64,000 bases of DNA from contig MU008162.1 in assembly GCA_010909165.1 (NCBI GenBank), forward strand, positions 744,001 to 808,000, given 5' to 3'. The stretch is from Anthoceros angustus (lineage: Eukaryota > Streptophyta > Anthocerotopsida > Anthocerotales > Anthocerotaceae). Shown here piece after piece: positions 11,965-22,218 of this stretch. The translations under genes were made by a program, and so were the position numbers. The notes beneath the pieces were generated by a model. It ran no database searches, was not told the origin of the DNA, and saw nothing but the letters and a program-made list of their open reading frames with translations. Position 1 is the stretch's first letter. Each line of letters starts with the position of its first letter.

Positions 11965-12780
11965 AATGAAGTGTTCATGGATGTTAAGTCTCGCACTATT
12001 GAGATATCCAAGAAGCACAAGGTGAGTTGTGCTAGTGTTAGCCAGAAGCTTGAGACTCCATCAGTACAGCTGATCTCAAAAAGAGAGCTTAAGAAAGATC
12101 CCAGGAAAAAGAAGGAGCTATACTTAGTTGTACTCCAAGGACTAGAGGATGGTCTGGAAGAAGATTCCATAGAGGCGAAAGACTTCCCAAAAGAAGTACA
12201 AGCTATACTGGATGAGTTCAAGGATTTGATGCCAGATGAGTTGCCACCGTTGCCGTCTCGCAGAGTAGTAGATCATGAGATTAAATTGAAGCCAGGGAGT
12301 ACGCCTCCTTCAAGAGCACCGTATAGATTGTCACAGGATGAGTTGCAAGAACTTAAGCGACAACTATCCAACATGTTGGCAAAGGGATATGTCAGAGTTT
12401 CTAAGTCTCCTTTTGGTGCGCCTGTATTGTTCACGCGCAAAAAGAATGGAGGACTCAGATTGTGTCTGGATTACAGAGCTTTGAATAAGATTACAATCAA
12501 GAATGCATATCCTTTGCCTAGAATGGATGATATGTTTGACAGGTTGAAGGGTGCCAAGTATTTCACCTGGATCGATGGCGGTACTATCGGATCGATTCGA
12601 GGGCATGAGTACAAAATGTTTTGTCGGACTGTATGGGGCTTTTGAATTTGGTCATGCCATTTGGACTTACTAATGCACCGCCACATTTATAATTATGAAT
12701 ACTATATTCATAGATCTTGTGGACAAGTGTGTTGTAATCTATCCGGATGACATTTTGATCTTTAGCCATACCTTGAGGAA
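11965..12780 (+). pseudogene. Gypsy reverse transcriptase (broken)
   Basis: An open stretch to 12645 contains the plant Gypsy linker and RT N-terminal part: [16 protein letters not shown], then [37 protein letters not shown] and YFTWID (first catalytic Asp). A frameshift follows near 12575, after which the palm motif reads VIYPDDILI at about 12733-12759; plant Gypsy elements normally have Y-L/A-DD. Part of the region between is missing. The first ~130 bases occur twice because of the tandem duplication ending at 12096. Confidence 0.88.
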
Positions 12781-12798
12781 TATCAACACTTAAGAGAA

Positions 12799-13355
12799 GT
12801 GTTACAAAGGCTAAGAGAGAATTCTTTGTTCTTGGCAATCAAGAAGTGTGATTTCGTCAAGACAGAAATTCCATTCTTAGGTTTTATTGTCTCTGCCAAG
12901 GGCATCATGATGGACCATGATAAAGTTAAAGCCATTCAAAATTGGCAGCCCCCTCGAACATTCATGAGGTACAGAGCTTTATGGGTTTGGCTTTTGTGTA
13001 CAGGAGGTTTGTACATATGTTTGCTAAGATAGCAGCCCCCATAACTGACCTCTTGAAGACATCAAAAGCTTGGAAGTGGGATGCTGATTGTGAAGCAGCC
13101 TTTGAATACTTGAAAGAGAAGTTGAGTACTACTCCGGTGTTGGGAATATATGACCCCAAGAAAGATGTAGAAGTGTATTGTGATGCCTCAGACATGGTTA
13201 TAGGTGGAGTTTTGATGCAGGACCAAAAGCCGTTAGCATTTGAGTCAAGGAAGTTGCATCCTTATGAGATGAAGTATCCCACCTATGAGAAGGAAATGAC
13301 TGCTGTCATCCACTGTCTAAAGGCTTGGAGGCACTATCTCTTGGGTACGCCTTGA
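12799..13355 (+). pseudogene. Gypsy RT thumb and RNase H (broken)
   Basis: LFLAIKKCDFVKTEIPFLGF is the RT C-terminal block. After a frameshift near 12965 the frame holds the connection and RNase H: AFEYLKEKLSTTPVLG, then VYCDASDMVIGGVLMQ (first RNase H Asp), FESRKLHPYE and YEKEMTAVIHCLKAWRHYL (catalytic Glu). The frame stops after the YLLGT block; the rest of RNase H is lost before the integrase. Confidence 0.88.
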
Positions 13356-13479
13356 CATAGTCTAATGTATCATGATACATTCCTCGCCAGTAAAACAGCT
13401 TCTTCAACTTCTCATAAGTTGAATCGCCTCCATGGTGTTTGTCAGCAGGATAAGGTAGAACAGTCTAAACCAAGAGGTT

Positions 13480-13855
13480 TGTTACAGCCCGTACCTATTC
13501 CAAGAGGCCATGGAAAAGTATTTCTATGGACTTCGTCATGCCTTTGCCTCCCACTAATGGTTATACAGCTATCATGACAGTGGTGGATAGGTTCACCAGG
13601 CAAGCGCACTTCATCCCCACCAAGAAGCGAGTGAGCGCTTCTGAGGCAGCCAACTTGTTCAAGAAGTATGTGTACAAGTATCATGGCTTGCCCGTGCAGA
13701 TTGTGAGTGATAGAGAATTCTGGCAACACTTGATGAGAAGTTTGAATGTGCAGTTATGCATGAGTACTGCATACCATCCAGATACTGATGGGTTAACAGA
13801 GCGAGTCAACCGAATCCAAGAAGAATACTTGAGGCACTATGTACAGATTGATTAG
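13480..13855 (+). pseudogene. Gypsy integrase core fragment
   Basis: The segment has a DDE-type core: SMDFVMPLPPTNGY with the first Asp, VDRFTRQAHFIPTKK, HGLPVQIVSDREFW with the second Asp (a few residues usual after SDRD are missing), and STAYHPDTDG...ERVN with the Glu. It ends at 13855, directly on the 3' LTR, so the C-terminal DNA-binding part is absent. The zinc HHCC part is not visible. Confidence 0.85.
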
Positions 13856-14335
13856 CATGCAGCCCTAGGAAGTGTATGGTAGTAAATAATAGCTCAAAGC
13901 TTAAGTAAGTAGTTACTGAGATTGTAGTTAGGGCTTGAGTATAAAAGGAGACCTAGCCCTGGACTAAATACAAGACAATTGAGCCTTGAGAGAACTTGAT
14001 GCTTGGGCTGTGCCTTGAGAGCACTTGTTGCTTGGGTTGTAAGCACCTAAGGGGAGTGCTGTGAAGGAGCTTTGTGGAGGAGGTCAAGTGAAGGGAGAGC
14101 TAAGCTCCTAGCTTAGGCAAAGATGGGGAGTTCTCTCTAGCCCTCCAGCTCTATATGTTCTTGTTGACTCGTGGTTTGAGAATAAAGAGCAGAGGCAAGG
14201 GTGCTGTCTGCGAGTCCTCCTAGAAGAGGAGGGCGGGCTACGTGGAGGCCTAGTGCTGTGTCTGGTGTTGATTTATTACCGTGGTTTTTGTTTCTAACTG
14301 CGTGGTTTTCCCCACCCCATTGAGGGGGATTTACT
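13849..14335 (+). repeat. 3' LTR of the Gypsy element
   Basis: Direct copy of 3127-3600, with TATAAAA at 13940-13946 and AATAAA at 14181-14186. It joins integrase coding sequence with no polypurine tract, showing a deletion at the internal side. Downstream of 14335 the sequence is unrelated to the element. Confidence 0.88.
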
Positions 14336-14975
14336 GAGGAGATCAAGTGAGCCAAAAAGGGGTTCAAACTCCAGCCTTTTAAGCCCAAGCGGCGGGTTGA
14401 GAGCGCCAAAGCATTGGACTTCAATAGAATTCTTCTTCTTCATTGGACTGTAAACGCAAATTCCTTTTCCGGCACGTAAGACAACTAAAATGAGTTTGCT
14501 GTCGTGGTAGATGTATGTCTGCCGACAAACTTTGCATCCCGAACCTTCCACGTACTTTTACCGTACAAACGAAGATGGTTTTTCAGGTACGGGGAAAAAC
14601 GAGTTACTCGAAGTCACGGGCCCCTTGAAAGGTCGGAGCTGGCGAGGCTTGCAAAAAAATGGGGTCTGGAATGAGGCGATGCTGGCTTAGGCTGTTTCGG
14701 TAGCGATTGCGCAGAGAATGTCTTGGTACCAGGTGGAGGATCTCTTACCGGTTACAGTCCAAAGCAGGAAGTTTGGCTCAGATCTACGACAATGAGCTCG
14801 CAAATATCATGTTGCTCTGGTTTCTACATGAGGATCTGATAGTGGCGGATGCCAATCTCCTATGCTTGTTTTGCTTAGGTCGCAGGTCTGTAATTCAATT
14901 CATGGTAGGTGAAGTGGTCAATTGGCCGGAGGCGACCAGCGATTTGCCGGTTGTGGAGCCTGTGATCCGACCGAC
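14336..14975 (+). promoter_or_regulatory. 5' flank of the AP-3 delta gene
   Basis: No gene is visible in this stretch. It lies between the 3' LTR and the AP-3 delta start codon, so the retrotransposon ends only about 640 bases upstream of the gene. I see no clear TATA box. The frame upstream of the start codon is open back to a TTG but has no ATG. Confidence 0.4.
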
Positions 14976-17846
14976 ATGGCTGCCAGTATTATGGAATCTC
15001 TGTTTCAGAGAAGCTTGGATGATGTGGTCAAGGGGCTTCGGGTGCAGATAATCGGCGAAGGACGCTATTTGGCCAAAGTTTTGGAAGAAGTGAGGAAGGA
15101 GATCAAGTCCAGTGATGGTCCTACCAAGGTCGTTGCCCTCCAGAAATTGACCTACCTCAACATGTTGCAGGGAACTGATATGGGTTGGGCGTCGTTCCAT
15201 GTGATTGAGGTGATGAGTATGCCGAAATTTTCTCACAAGAAAATTGGGTATCTGGCTGCGTCCCAGGCTTTCTCTGAGGCCACTGACGTGCTTGTGCTCA
15301 TTACCAATCTGCTACGGAAGGATCTGTGCTCCAAGAATGAGTTTGAGGCGGGCCTGGCTTTGGACTGTCTGTCCAGGATTGCCACGCCTGACCTGGCGAG
15401 GGACCTGACACCGGAGCTATTTACAATGCTTGCTAGCCCTCGCGTGTATATCAGGAGAAAAACCACCTTGGTCCTCTTGAGGGTTTTTTCCAAGTACCCA
15501 GATGCCATCAAGATTGCTTTCAAGAGGTTGGTGGAGAAGATGGAGGATCCAGACCCCCAGGTGGTGGGCGCAGCAGTCAGTGTGATATGTGAACTGGCTT
15601 TGAAGGATCCCAAGCCGTACCTTCCCCTGGCTCCATTGTTTAACAGGCTTCTTGCAGGGTCTTACAACAACTGGATGAATATCAAGCTTGTGAAGATTTT
15701 CGGAGTCCTGGCTCCACTGGAGCCACGTCTGGGCCGAAAAATTGCCGATCCTATCTGTGATCATATGCGAAAGACCCCAGCAAAATCCCTCCTGTTTGAG
15801 TGCATCAGGACGGTGATGAGTGGGTTGTCTGACAATCAAGAAGCGGTGAAGCTTGCCGTGGAGAAACTTAGGGACCTGCTGGAACAAGATGACCCTAATC
15901 TGAAGTACTTAGGGCTTCAGACGCTGGCAACTATCATGCCTATCCATCCGTGGGCAGTGGCAGAGAACAGGGAGGTTATAGCGAGGTGCCTTAAGGATCC
16001 AGATATCAGTGTACAAATGGGTAGTCTGCGGCTTGTGATGGGAATGGTAACGGAGGCTAACCTGATAGAGAATGTTCAGGTGCTGTTGCAGTATGTACAG
16101 TCTGCAGAACCACGTTTCTGCAATGAACTCATCTCCAGCGTGCTCTCAACGTGCAGCAGAGCCCTGTATGAGCTCGTTTCTGATTTCTCATGGTATGTCA
16201 ATGTATTAGGGGAGATTGCAAGAATTCCACATAACCAACATGGGGAGGAAGTGGGAAGGCAGCTCATAGATATAGGACTAAGAGTAGCTGAAGTGAGGGA
16301 GGACCTTGTCCGGGTGGCCAGGTATCTGCTTCTGGATCCTGCGCTTCTGGGTATCTCGTCACTCCATGACGTGCTCTCAGCGGCTGCATGGGTATCAGGC
16401 GAGTATGTGAACTTTTCTCACAATCCTTACGAGCTGATCCAGTCTCTTCTACAACCTCGCACAAGTTTGTTACCTCCTGTTGTCCATGCTGTCTATCTGC
16501 AGGCAGCACTGAAAGCCTTTGTACATTTCTCGCTGACATATTTGGAGAGTGAGGCCAGTGCTGGAAAGCTTGAACTCTCTGGTGATGTTGATAGCAGAGG
16601 CAGGGGAAATGCTTCTCCGTTGACAGCTCCAGGTCTGGTCGCGGAAGGTGATAACCACCTTCGTGAATCTGATGATCAGCTTGGGGAACAACTGTCAACG
16701 AAACCCGTTCCGAAGCCTCAGTCTCTGGGTGGCTCGTTGTCAAGCCTTGTGAAGTTGCTGGAGGAGAACGTGACACCGTTGGGTAGCAGTGTGAACGTTG
16801 AAGTTCAGGAGCGAGCATGCAATATTTTAGGCCTCCTTCAAGCTTTGAAGGATGCACATGGGTTCCTGGAAGAGGAGGCTCAGCTGCCTGACAACAGATT
16901 ACACGATACTTCTGATTTGCGGGCTATAGATATTGTCCGAGCTATGAGCAATGTTTTCGCACAGGATCTTGGCCCTGTGTCTGTTTATGCTCAGGAGAGA
17001 GTGTCTGTCCCCGAAGGCCTCACACTTATAACTAGCTTGGATGCCTTAGGACCTTTGGATGATACTGATGATGGTGCTGGGGATGCTGGGAATGACGCCT
17101 CCAGTCGTCAGCGGGAGTGGGATGGTCCTATTTTCGCTCCGCATCACAAGCAGGAGGTGTCTGCGTCTTCTGAGGGTGCTGCTATGCTAGCCCAGCACAG
17201 ACAACGCAATGAGCATTTCTACCTTCCTAAGGATCCAACTCCAATCAATGACCTGGACTATCCGGCCCCAACTATTGCAGTGGAGGATGCCTTGACACCA
17301 GCAGTGAAGCCGGCTCAGGATGTATCGAGCAGCAACTCGAAGTCCAAAAAGCCCAAGGTGCGCCCTGTCGTAGTGAAACTGGAGGACGAAGGCATTGGCT
17401 CCGAGCAGCCCAAGCGCCAAGCGATAATATTGAAGGACGAATTCCTATCAAATGCTATCAGGGATGTTCTGACAGGTGACTCGGCACCCAAGCCGAAGCA
17501 CTCTACCACGTCAGAGGGCCCGGAAGCAAGTGCACGTCCGAGCTCATCAAGCAGGCAGCGTCGTCGAAGCCATCGCTCTTCCCGTGCCCATGACAAGACA
17601 GGCCAGGAAAGCAGCAACACTGGTGTTTCCGACGGGAGTCACCTCGACAATAGTAGCCTGGATCCCGGGGAGGCCGTCCCGAGAACAAACAGGAAACATG
17701 AAGCAAGAAGTGCAGAAGGCGAGGCTGGAAGAAGCGAAAAGAGCTCAGGAAAGCAGAAGCACCGCCAGAGTAGTAGCAAGCATCACCGACAGAGGGCAGG
17801 GAGCACGATCAACATCATACCCAGCACCCAAGATTTGCTTCTATAG
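14976..17846 (+). CDS. AP-3 complex subunit delta (delta-adaptin)
   Basis: A 956-residue, intronless gene for the large delta subunit of adaptor complex AP-3, which sorts membrane cargo from Golgi/endosomes to the vacuole. The start was put at MAASIMESLFQRSLDDVVKGL because homologues begin with the same short lead to a LFQRSL block; the frame further upstream lacks an ATG. The adaptin N-terminal alpha-solenoid covers about residues 10-570 (landmarks RDLTPELFTMLASP, PLEPRLGRKIADPICDHMR, DDPNLKYLGLQTLA, LIDIGLRVAEVREDLVRVA, SAAAWVSGEYV). A low-complexity hinge follows, and the protein ends in a Lys/Arg/Ser-rich tail (about 800-956), as in the Arabidopsis protein, which also ends with a short LL-containing sequence. 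The gene looks complete and intact. Confidence 0.96.
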   Translation: MAASIMESLFQRSLDDVVKGLRVQIIGEGRYLAKVLEEVRKEIKSSDGPTKVVALQKLTYLNMLQGTDMGWASFHVIEVMSMPKFSHKKIGYLAASQAFSEATDVLVLITNLLRKDLCSKNEFEAGLALDCLSRIATPDLARDLTPELFTMLASPRVYIRRKTTLVLLRVFSKYPDAIKIAFKRLVEKMEDPDPQVVGAAVSVICELALKDPKPYLPLAPLFNRLLAGSYNNWMNIKLVKIFGVLAPLEPRLGRKIADPICDHMRKTPAKSLLFECIRTVMSGLSDNQEAVKLAVEKLRDLLEQDDPNLKYLGLQTLATIMPIHPWAVAENREVIARCLKDPDISVQMGSLRLVMGMVTEANLIENVQVLLQYVQSAEPRFCNELISSVLSTCSRALYELVSDFSWYVNVLGEIARIPHNQHGEEVGRQLIDIGLRVAEVREDLVRVARYLLLDPALLGISSLHDVLSAAAWVSGEYVNFSHNPYELIQSLLQPRTSLLPPVVHAVYLQAALKAFVHFSLTYLESEASAGKLELSGDVDSRGRGNASPLTAPGLVAEGDNHLRESDDQLGEQLSTKPVPKPQSLGGSLSSLVKLLEENVTPLGSSVNVEVQERACNILGLLQALKDAHGFLEEEAQLPDNRLHDTSDLRAIDIVRAMSNVFAQDLGPVSVYAQERVSVPEGLTLITSLDALGPLDDTDDGAGDAGNDASSRQREWDGPIFAPHHKQEVSASSEGAAMLAQHRQRNEHFYLPKDPTPINDLDYPAPTIAVEDALTPAVKPAQDVSSSNSKSKKPKVRPVVVKLEDEGIGSEQPKRQAIILKDEFLSNAIRDVLTGDSAPKPKHSTTSEGPEASARPSSSSRQRRRSHRSSRAHDKTGQESSNTGVSDGSHLDNSSLDPGEAVPRTNRKHEARSAEGEAGRSEKSSGKQKHRQSSSKHHRQRAGSTINIIPSTQDLLL

Positions 17847-19404
17847 ACTCTGTCCATCGCTGCTCTGCTGCACTTAGGAGCAAGCTCACAGTCAGCATCG
17901 CACTTTTGGTTTCCGTGTAAGTACATCGACATGTTTCCATCCCCGTCCCGAAACCCATCCATGCCTGACATGAGACGTGGTGCTTGTTGCAGCAAAAGCA
18001 GCCCATTCAGCCGTGGTGGCAGTGAAGCAGAATCGGAGCAGCAGATTTAAGTGCAGAATTGGGTGCAAGTACGTTCTGTGTTGGCAGGCAGCAATCCGGC
18101 CAGGACCAGTGTGACTAAGCCGCCCCCTTGTGTCTGCATGAGTATTAGGTGCCGGAGGCAGGCAGGGCCGATCTGGGTCGCAGAGATCCAGGTGATGAGG
18201 CATGATCCCATCCATACAGATGTACATACATACGGCAGGGCAGTGCACCTACAGGCATTATCGTCATACAGAAAGGCTTGTGAGTGGAGCTCGGGGCACG
18301 TGTGTGGGCTTGTCCTAGAACCCTCCGGACTGGCAACGCAAACAGTGTGATCGGCTTGTGGCACACTTGTGTGTGCCCTGCACTCCTCACTGCTCTGCTC
18401 TGCTCTCCACAGTGTGGCAGTGTGCCAGCCACCATCTTGTTCCTTCCTGCCTTCTTGCTGGCGCCCACGGGTAAAAGGCAGGCAGTCTTTGACTAGTTCC
18501 TTGTTTAATCTTTCCTCCTCCCCTTCTTGCTTCCCTCCTCCCTTCCATCTTGCTTCCCTCCTCCCTTCCATCTGCCTTCCCTCCTTGGTGTTTACCTTGT
18601 CCGTCACACCAGGTCAGTCGGCCATGTGGTCTCGCAGCAGTCAGTGCGGAGTCGATGGTCGATGCATGCCGAATGGCATGCGCAAACGGGACGGACGGGG
18701 CGGAACGGATCCCGTCCCGCCACGACGCCACACAATCATGGCCACAATGACGTTCCACCAGCGGTGACGGCGCCAGCTTGAAGACGGGCTCGTGCCACCC
18801 TGCGCCACGACGCCGGCCCACGTTCCGCCCCACGGAACGGAACGGGACGGGGTGTGAATACTGCCGGAGTGAGGCAGTTAAAGCGATAAGCCTGGTGCCA
18901 GTAAACCTAAGGCAGGCAGGAAGAGAGTGCCCGCCCCGCGTTCATTTTTCGAAGACGTAGGCGGACGAGCGCAGCAGCGCAGTGTGCCATAGCGCTGTGC
19001 AGCAGACGCGTGAGAGGCTGCCGCGTTCACGACCCGACCCGGCACGCCCGCCCGCGCCGTCCTGCCCTTGCTCTTGCCTTCGCTGCTACCGCCATCGCCC
19101 GGAAGCACTGAGCTCTGCACGCATTTGTGCGGCCTGGTGCCAAGGGAGGGAGTGAGCTGGGGGAGGAGATGCGACTGCGCCCTGGGAGGGGCAGGGATCC
19201 AGAGGATGCAGCAGGACCGGATCCCGCGGCATTGGGAAGGGGGCGGCGCTAGGGCGGGCAGATGCAGGCGAGGAATGCCAGCATGAGTAGAGGAGGCCGG
19301 GAGGGGCACAGGCAGCAGCCGCGGCGGCAGAAGGAGAGGCAGAGGCAGACGGTCAGGATTGTGGCCGTGGTTTTGGAGGAAGGCGGGAGGGAGGAGGAGG
19401 AGGC
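17847..19404. other. Spacer between AP-3 delta and CDPK
   Basis: No gene recognised. It holds the AP-3 delta 3' UTR and the CDPK upstream region. A three-copy CT-rich tandem repeat (TTGCTTCCCTCCTCCCTTCC type) lies at about 18525-18585. GC-rich ACGGGACGG / GGAACGG runs lie at about 18690-18720 and 18830-18860. The 5' leader just before 19405 is purine-rich (GGAGGAGGAGG). Confidence 0.6.
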
Positions 19405-20961
19405 ATGGGGAATTGCCTGCGCGCGAAAGCGGAAGAACGGAGGCCTAAGAAGCCGAATCCGTTTGCGAACGATGGAGTCAGGGTACCGCACCAGCAGGGG
19501 TTGCCTAAGAGCGAGAAGGTGCTCAAGAATCTGCCGGTAGGGGAGGACATCAATGACAAGTACGGGCTGGGGAGGGAGCTCGGGCGGGGAGAATTCGGCA
19601 TCACGTATCTGTGCACCGAGAAGCAGTCGCAGGAGCAGCTGGCTTGCAAGTCCATCTCCAAGCGGAAGCTTAAGTCGGCGGTGGATGTGGACGATGTGCG
19701 GCGGGAGGTGGCCATCATGCAGCACCTGCCGGCGCATCCTAATATCGTCACGCTCAAATCCGTGTACGAGGACGACAACGCCGTGCACCTGGTGATGGAG
19801 CTGTGCGAGGGAGGGGAGCTGTTCGACCGGATTGTGGCCCGGGGCCACTACAGCGAGCGGGCCGCGGCGGGGCTGACGAGGACTATTGTGGAGGTGGTGC
19901 AGCTGTGCCACAAGCACGGCGTGATGCACCGGGATCTGAAGCCAGAGAACTTCCTCTTCGCTAACCGCAGGGAGAGTTCTCCGCTTAAGGCTATCGACTT
20001 CGGGCTGTCTGTCTTCTTCAAGCCGGGGGAAAAGTTTACGGAGATTGTCGGCAGCCCTTACTACATGGCGCCCGAGGTTTTGAAGCGGAATTATGGCCCC
20101 GAGGTGGATGTGTGGAGCGCCGGGGTTATTCTCTACATTCTGCTCTGCGGTGTGCCTCCCTTCTGGGCCGAGACGGAGCAAGGGGTTGCCCAGGCTATAC
20201 TTCGGGGGCTCATCGACTTCAAACGGGACCCCTGGCCCAAGGTTTCCGACAGCGCCAAGTCGCTGGTGCGGCAGATGCTGGAGCCGGATCCTAAAGTGAG
20301 GCTGTCCGCGCAGCAGGTTTTGGACCACGGGTGGCTGCAGAAGGCTAGCAAGGCCTCTAACGTGCCTCTCGGCGGGGTGAGGGCCAGGTTGAAACAGTTT
20401 GCTGCATTGAACAAGTTCAAGAAGGCGGCCCTGAAGGTGATGGCCGAGCAGATGTCGGCAGAGGAGATCAAGGGACTCAAGGATGTGTTGGAGGGATCCG
20501 GGGCAGCTGCCGCGGCCTTCGACGCCTTGAAGCAGGACATTCAGAACGACGCTCACCTTCATGACTCTGAGGTTAAGCAGGCCATGGAGGCCTCGGGAGT
20601 GGATGGCAACTACGGGAAGTTTGAGGCTGCTGCTAAGCACCTGCAGCAAATGGACAATTTTGAGGGCTATCTGCGCAAGGCCTTCTCCCACTTCGACAAG
20701 GATGGAAGCGGCTTCATCGATATGGGCGAGCTTCAGCATGCCCTGGGGGATGAGCTGGGCCCCAATGACGGGGATGTGCTGCAAGACATCTTGAAGGAGG
20801 TGGACTTCGACAAGGACGGGCAGATCAGCTTCGAGGACTTTGCACAAATGATGCAGACAGGCACAGACTGGCGGAAGGCGTCTAGACATTATTCACGGAA
20901 GAGATTTGACAGCCTCAGTAGCAAATTGGCTAGTGATGGCTCGCTCCTGGCCACAGCGTAG
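19405..20961 (+). CDS. Calcium-dependent protein kinase, group III (CPK7/8/32-like)
   Basis: A 518-residue, intronless Ser/Thr kinase. MGNC at the N-terminus is a myristoylation site with a palmitoylatable Cys4, so membrane attachment is likely. The kinase domain (about 53-311) has the glycine loop GRGEFG (60-65), Lys82, HRDLKPEN (175-182), DFG (198-200) and APE (222-224), all intact. The autoinhibitory junction follows (about 315-347). The C-terminal block [13 protein letters not shown]...SLSSKL is typical of the group III CPKs. Of four EF-hands, only EF3 (431-442) and EF4 (467-478, with Asp instead of Glu at position 12) have proper ligands. EF1 is replaced by GSGAAAAAF and EF2 (about 399-410) has lost most acidic residues. 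It probably phosphorylates targets in Ca2+ signalling with altered calcium control. Confidence 0.96.
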   Translation: MGNCLRAKAEERRPKKPNPFANDGVRVPHQQGLPKSEKVLKNLPVGEDINDKYGLGRELGRGEFGITYLCTEKQSQEQLACKSISKRKLKSAVDVDDVRREVAIMQHLPAHPNIVTLKSVYEDDNAVHLVMELCEGGELFDRIVARGHYSERAAAGLTRTIVEVVQLCHKHGVMHRDLKPENFLFANRRESSPLKAIDFGLSVFFKPGEKFTEIVGSPYYMAPEVLKRNYGPEVDVWSAGVILYILLCGVPPFWAETEQGVAQAILRGLIDFKRDPWPKVSDSAKSLVRQMLEPDPKVRLSAQQVLDHGWLQKASKASNVPLGGVRARLKQFAALNKFKKAALKVMAEQMSAEEIKGLKDVLEGSGAAAAAFDALKQDIQNDAHLHDSEVKQAMEASGVDGNYGKFEAAAKHLQQMDNFEGYLRKAFSHFDKDGSGFIDMGELQHALGDELGPNDGDVLQDILKEVDFDKDGQISFEDFAQMMQTGTDWRKASRHYSRKRFDSLSSKLASDGSLLATA

Positions 20962-22218
20962 GTGCGATGTGTCTTTGCAGGATACACAACTTGACAACCC
21001 TGCAGGCTGGTGGCGTCCAATAAAGTGTGCATGAGACGGGACAGATCAGAAATTCCTTGCGATTACCTGAAGCTGTACTGTATGCAATCCAGAGTTCTCA
21101 TCTTGCGTGCGTGAAGCCAATCCTTTATCTTCAGGGAAGCAAAGGTTCCCCCATCTGCTCGCCAGCAGCAACTGGTGGCTGGCAACATGGCCTGAAGACA
21201 TGCATCTAACTCAGAGGGGATTTACCTTGAGTTGTGCTTCTGTCTACTCACAGAGCAGGCAACGCTTGTAGGAAGCGAATGCTGCCAGTTGCACATCAAA
21301 GTGCCTGGTTGAGTTGCCGGTTTCAGAAACTGTGAAGGGGAGGTGGAGAAGCAGAGACGAGCATCCTTCAATTCAATTCATGTATAGATTTTTTCTCTAT
21401 GTTTCGCTAGTCTCCATGTACTTTTTCTTTAGGTGTATGCAAACAGTGAAGCAGACGATTTGCATGTGTTGTCGAGGATGGCGCTACTTGAGGATATGCT
21501 ATTTTTAAATGTGCACATTCAAGTTTGTCTGTCTATGATCCAAGACTCCTAGGCAAAATTCGTTTACCTGTAGAGTAAGCATGCTATTGTTGTCTTATTT
21601 CTTAATTCAAGGCTTCCGCTTCATCCATGGATCTGTCTTTGACATTCAATCTGACTCTAGCACTGCTGTTGTGTATTCCTGTGCTTCTCGTTTGCTCTCT
21701 GACAGATTCAAAGCAGAAAATCAAGCTGTCCGTTGCCGAGTCAAGTTTAGTACGGTGAGTTTGATAAGCAGACTGCAGTGATCAGTGGTCTACGAACTTC
21801 TCCAGCTAGGTATGAGGTGTAGTGAAGATTCTAGAAGTACTATGAGCATCAGCAGTCTTGGGGGTCTCACTTGAGACTTCATCCCTGCGAGCTCTTTCTT
21901 CGGCTTGGTCAAATTATGCATATACGCGCTTTCCAGCGCTACCAGCCAGGTGGTAGGTGTTTACTGGACTGCCTGACATTCCCTGTACGAAACGTTCGGC
22001 CAGTTGTGTGACAAACAAGGAAGACACAAGATTGGGTGCCTAGTTAGAAGGATATTATTGGTCTTATTATAGCAGGCTCCAACTCCTACATTCCTTCAAA
22101 GCACAAAGCGTCGGGTTTCTAACAACCCGGTTCCCTCTACGTACCGAACGTGCGAATGCAACGTCATTGCACTCCTCACTTCGGAACTTCGTATCCCACT
22201 AACTACGGCCCGACGTCA
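20962..22218. other. Spacer between CDPK and the CCHC gene (convergent 3' ends)
   Basis: No gene recognised. It should contain the 3' UTRs of the CDPK (plus) and of the next gene (minus). Short open frames here have no recognisable motif. Confidence 0.5.

Larger units (their letters stand above)
6157..12096. repeat. Two-copy tandem duplication (~2.97 kb unit) across the CACTA right end
   Basis: 6157-9133 and 9134-12096 are copies. Each starts at CATCATGGAAAG and ends with the first ~130 bases of Gypsy sequence downstream of the CACTA (ending GAGCTTAAGAAAG). The junction at about 9132 therefore joins Gypsy pre-RT sequence back to CACTA interior. The copies have the same order of landmarks, including the pyrimidine tract and the 3' subterminal repeats, but differ by many small indels. 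Confidence 0.9.
3127..14335 (+). mobile_element. Ty3/Gypsy LTR retrotransposon, interrupted and internally deleted
   Basis: It is bounded by two direct LTRs (3127-3600 and 13849-14335). Order inside is primer site, gag with a CCHC knuckle, aspartic protease, reverse transcriptase, RNase H and integrase; RT before integrase is the Gypsy order. A CACTA transposon sits between protease and RT. Frames are broken in gag, in RT after the first third, and between RNase H and integrase, and the integrase stops directly at the 3' LTR, so its C-terminus, the 3' untranslated part and the polypurine tract are missing. The copy is therefore non-functional as written. I see no convincing target-site duplication at the outer ends. 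Confidence 0.9.

Noticed and set aside
14345-14400. A GGTTCAAACTCC word resembling a tRNA T-arm
   Set aside because: No matching acceptor, D or anticodon arms could be folded around it.
14922-14975. Upstream extension of AP-3 delta
   Set aside because: The extension begins at TTG and has no ATG; homologues start at the MAASIMESLF region. Similar GTG-only extensions were dropped for the PPR (35946), coiled-coil (39275), ceramide synthase (33906) and carboxypeptidase (25962) genes.
18047-18833. Several overlapping minus-strand open frames between AP-3 delta and CDPK
   Set aside because: No motifs, overlapping on both strands over CT-rich repeats; no splice-supported gene model.
19249-20889. 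A 546-residue open frame on the minus strand
   Set aside because: It lies opposite the CDPK gene in GC-rich codons; composition (His/Leu/Pro/Arg-rich) and lack of motifs mark it as an antisense shadow.
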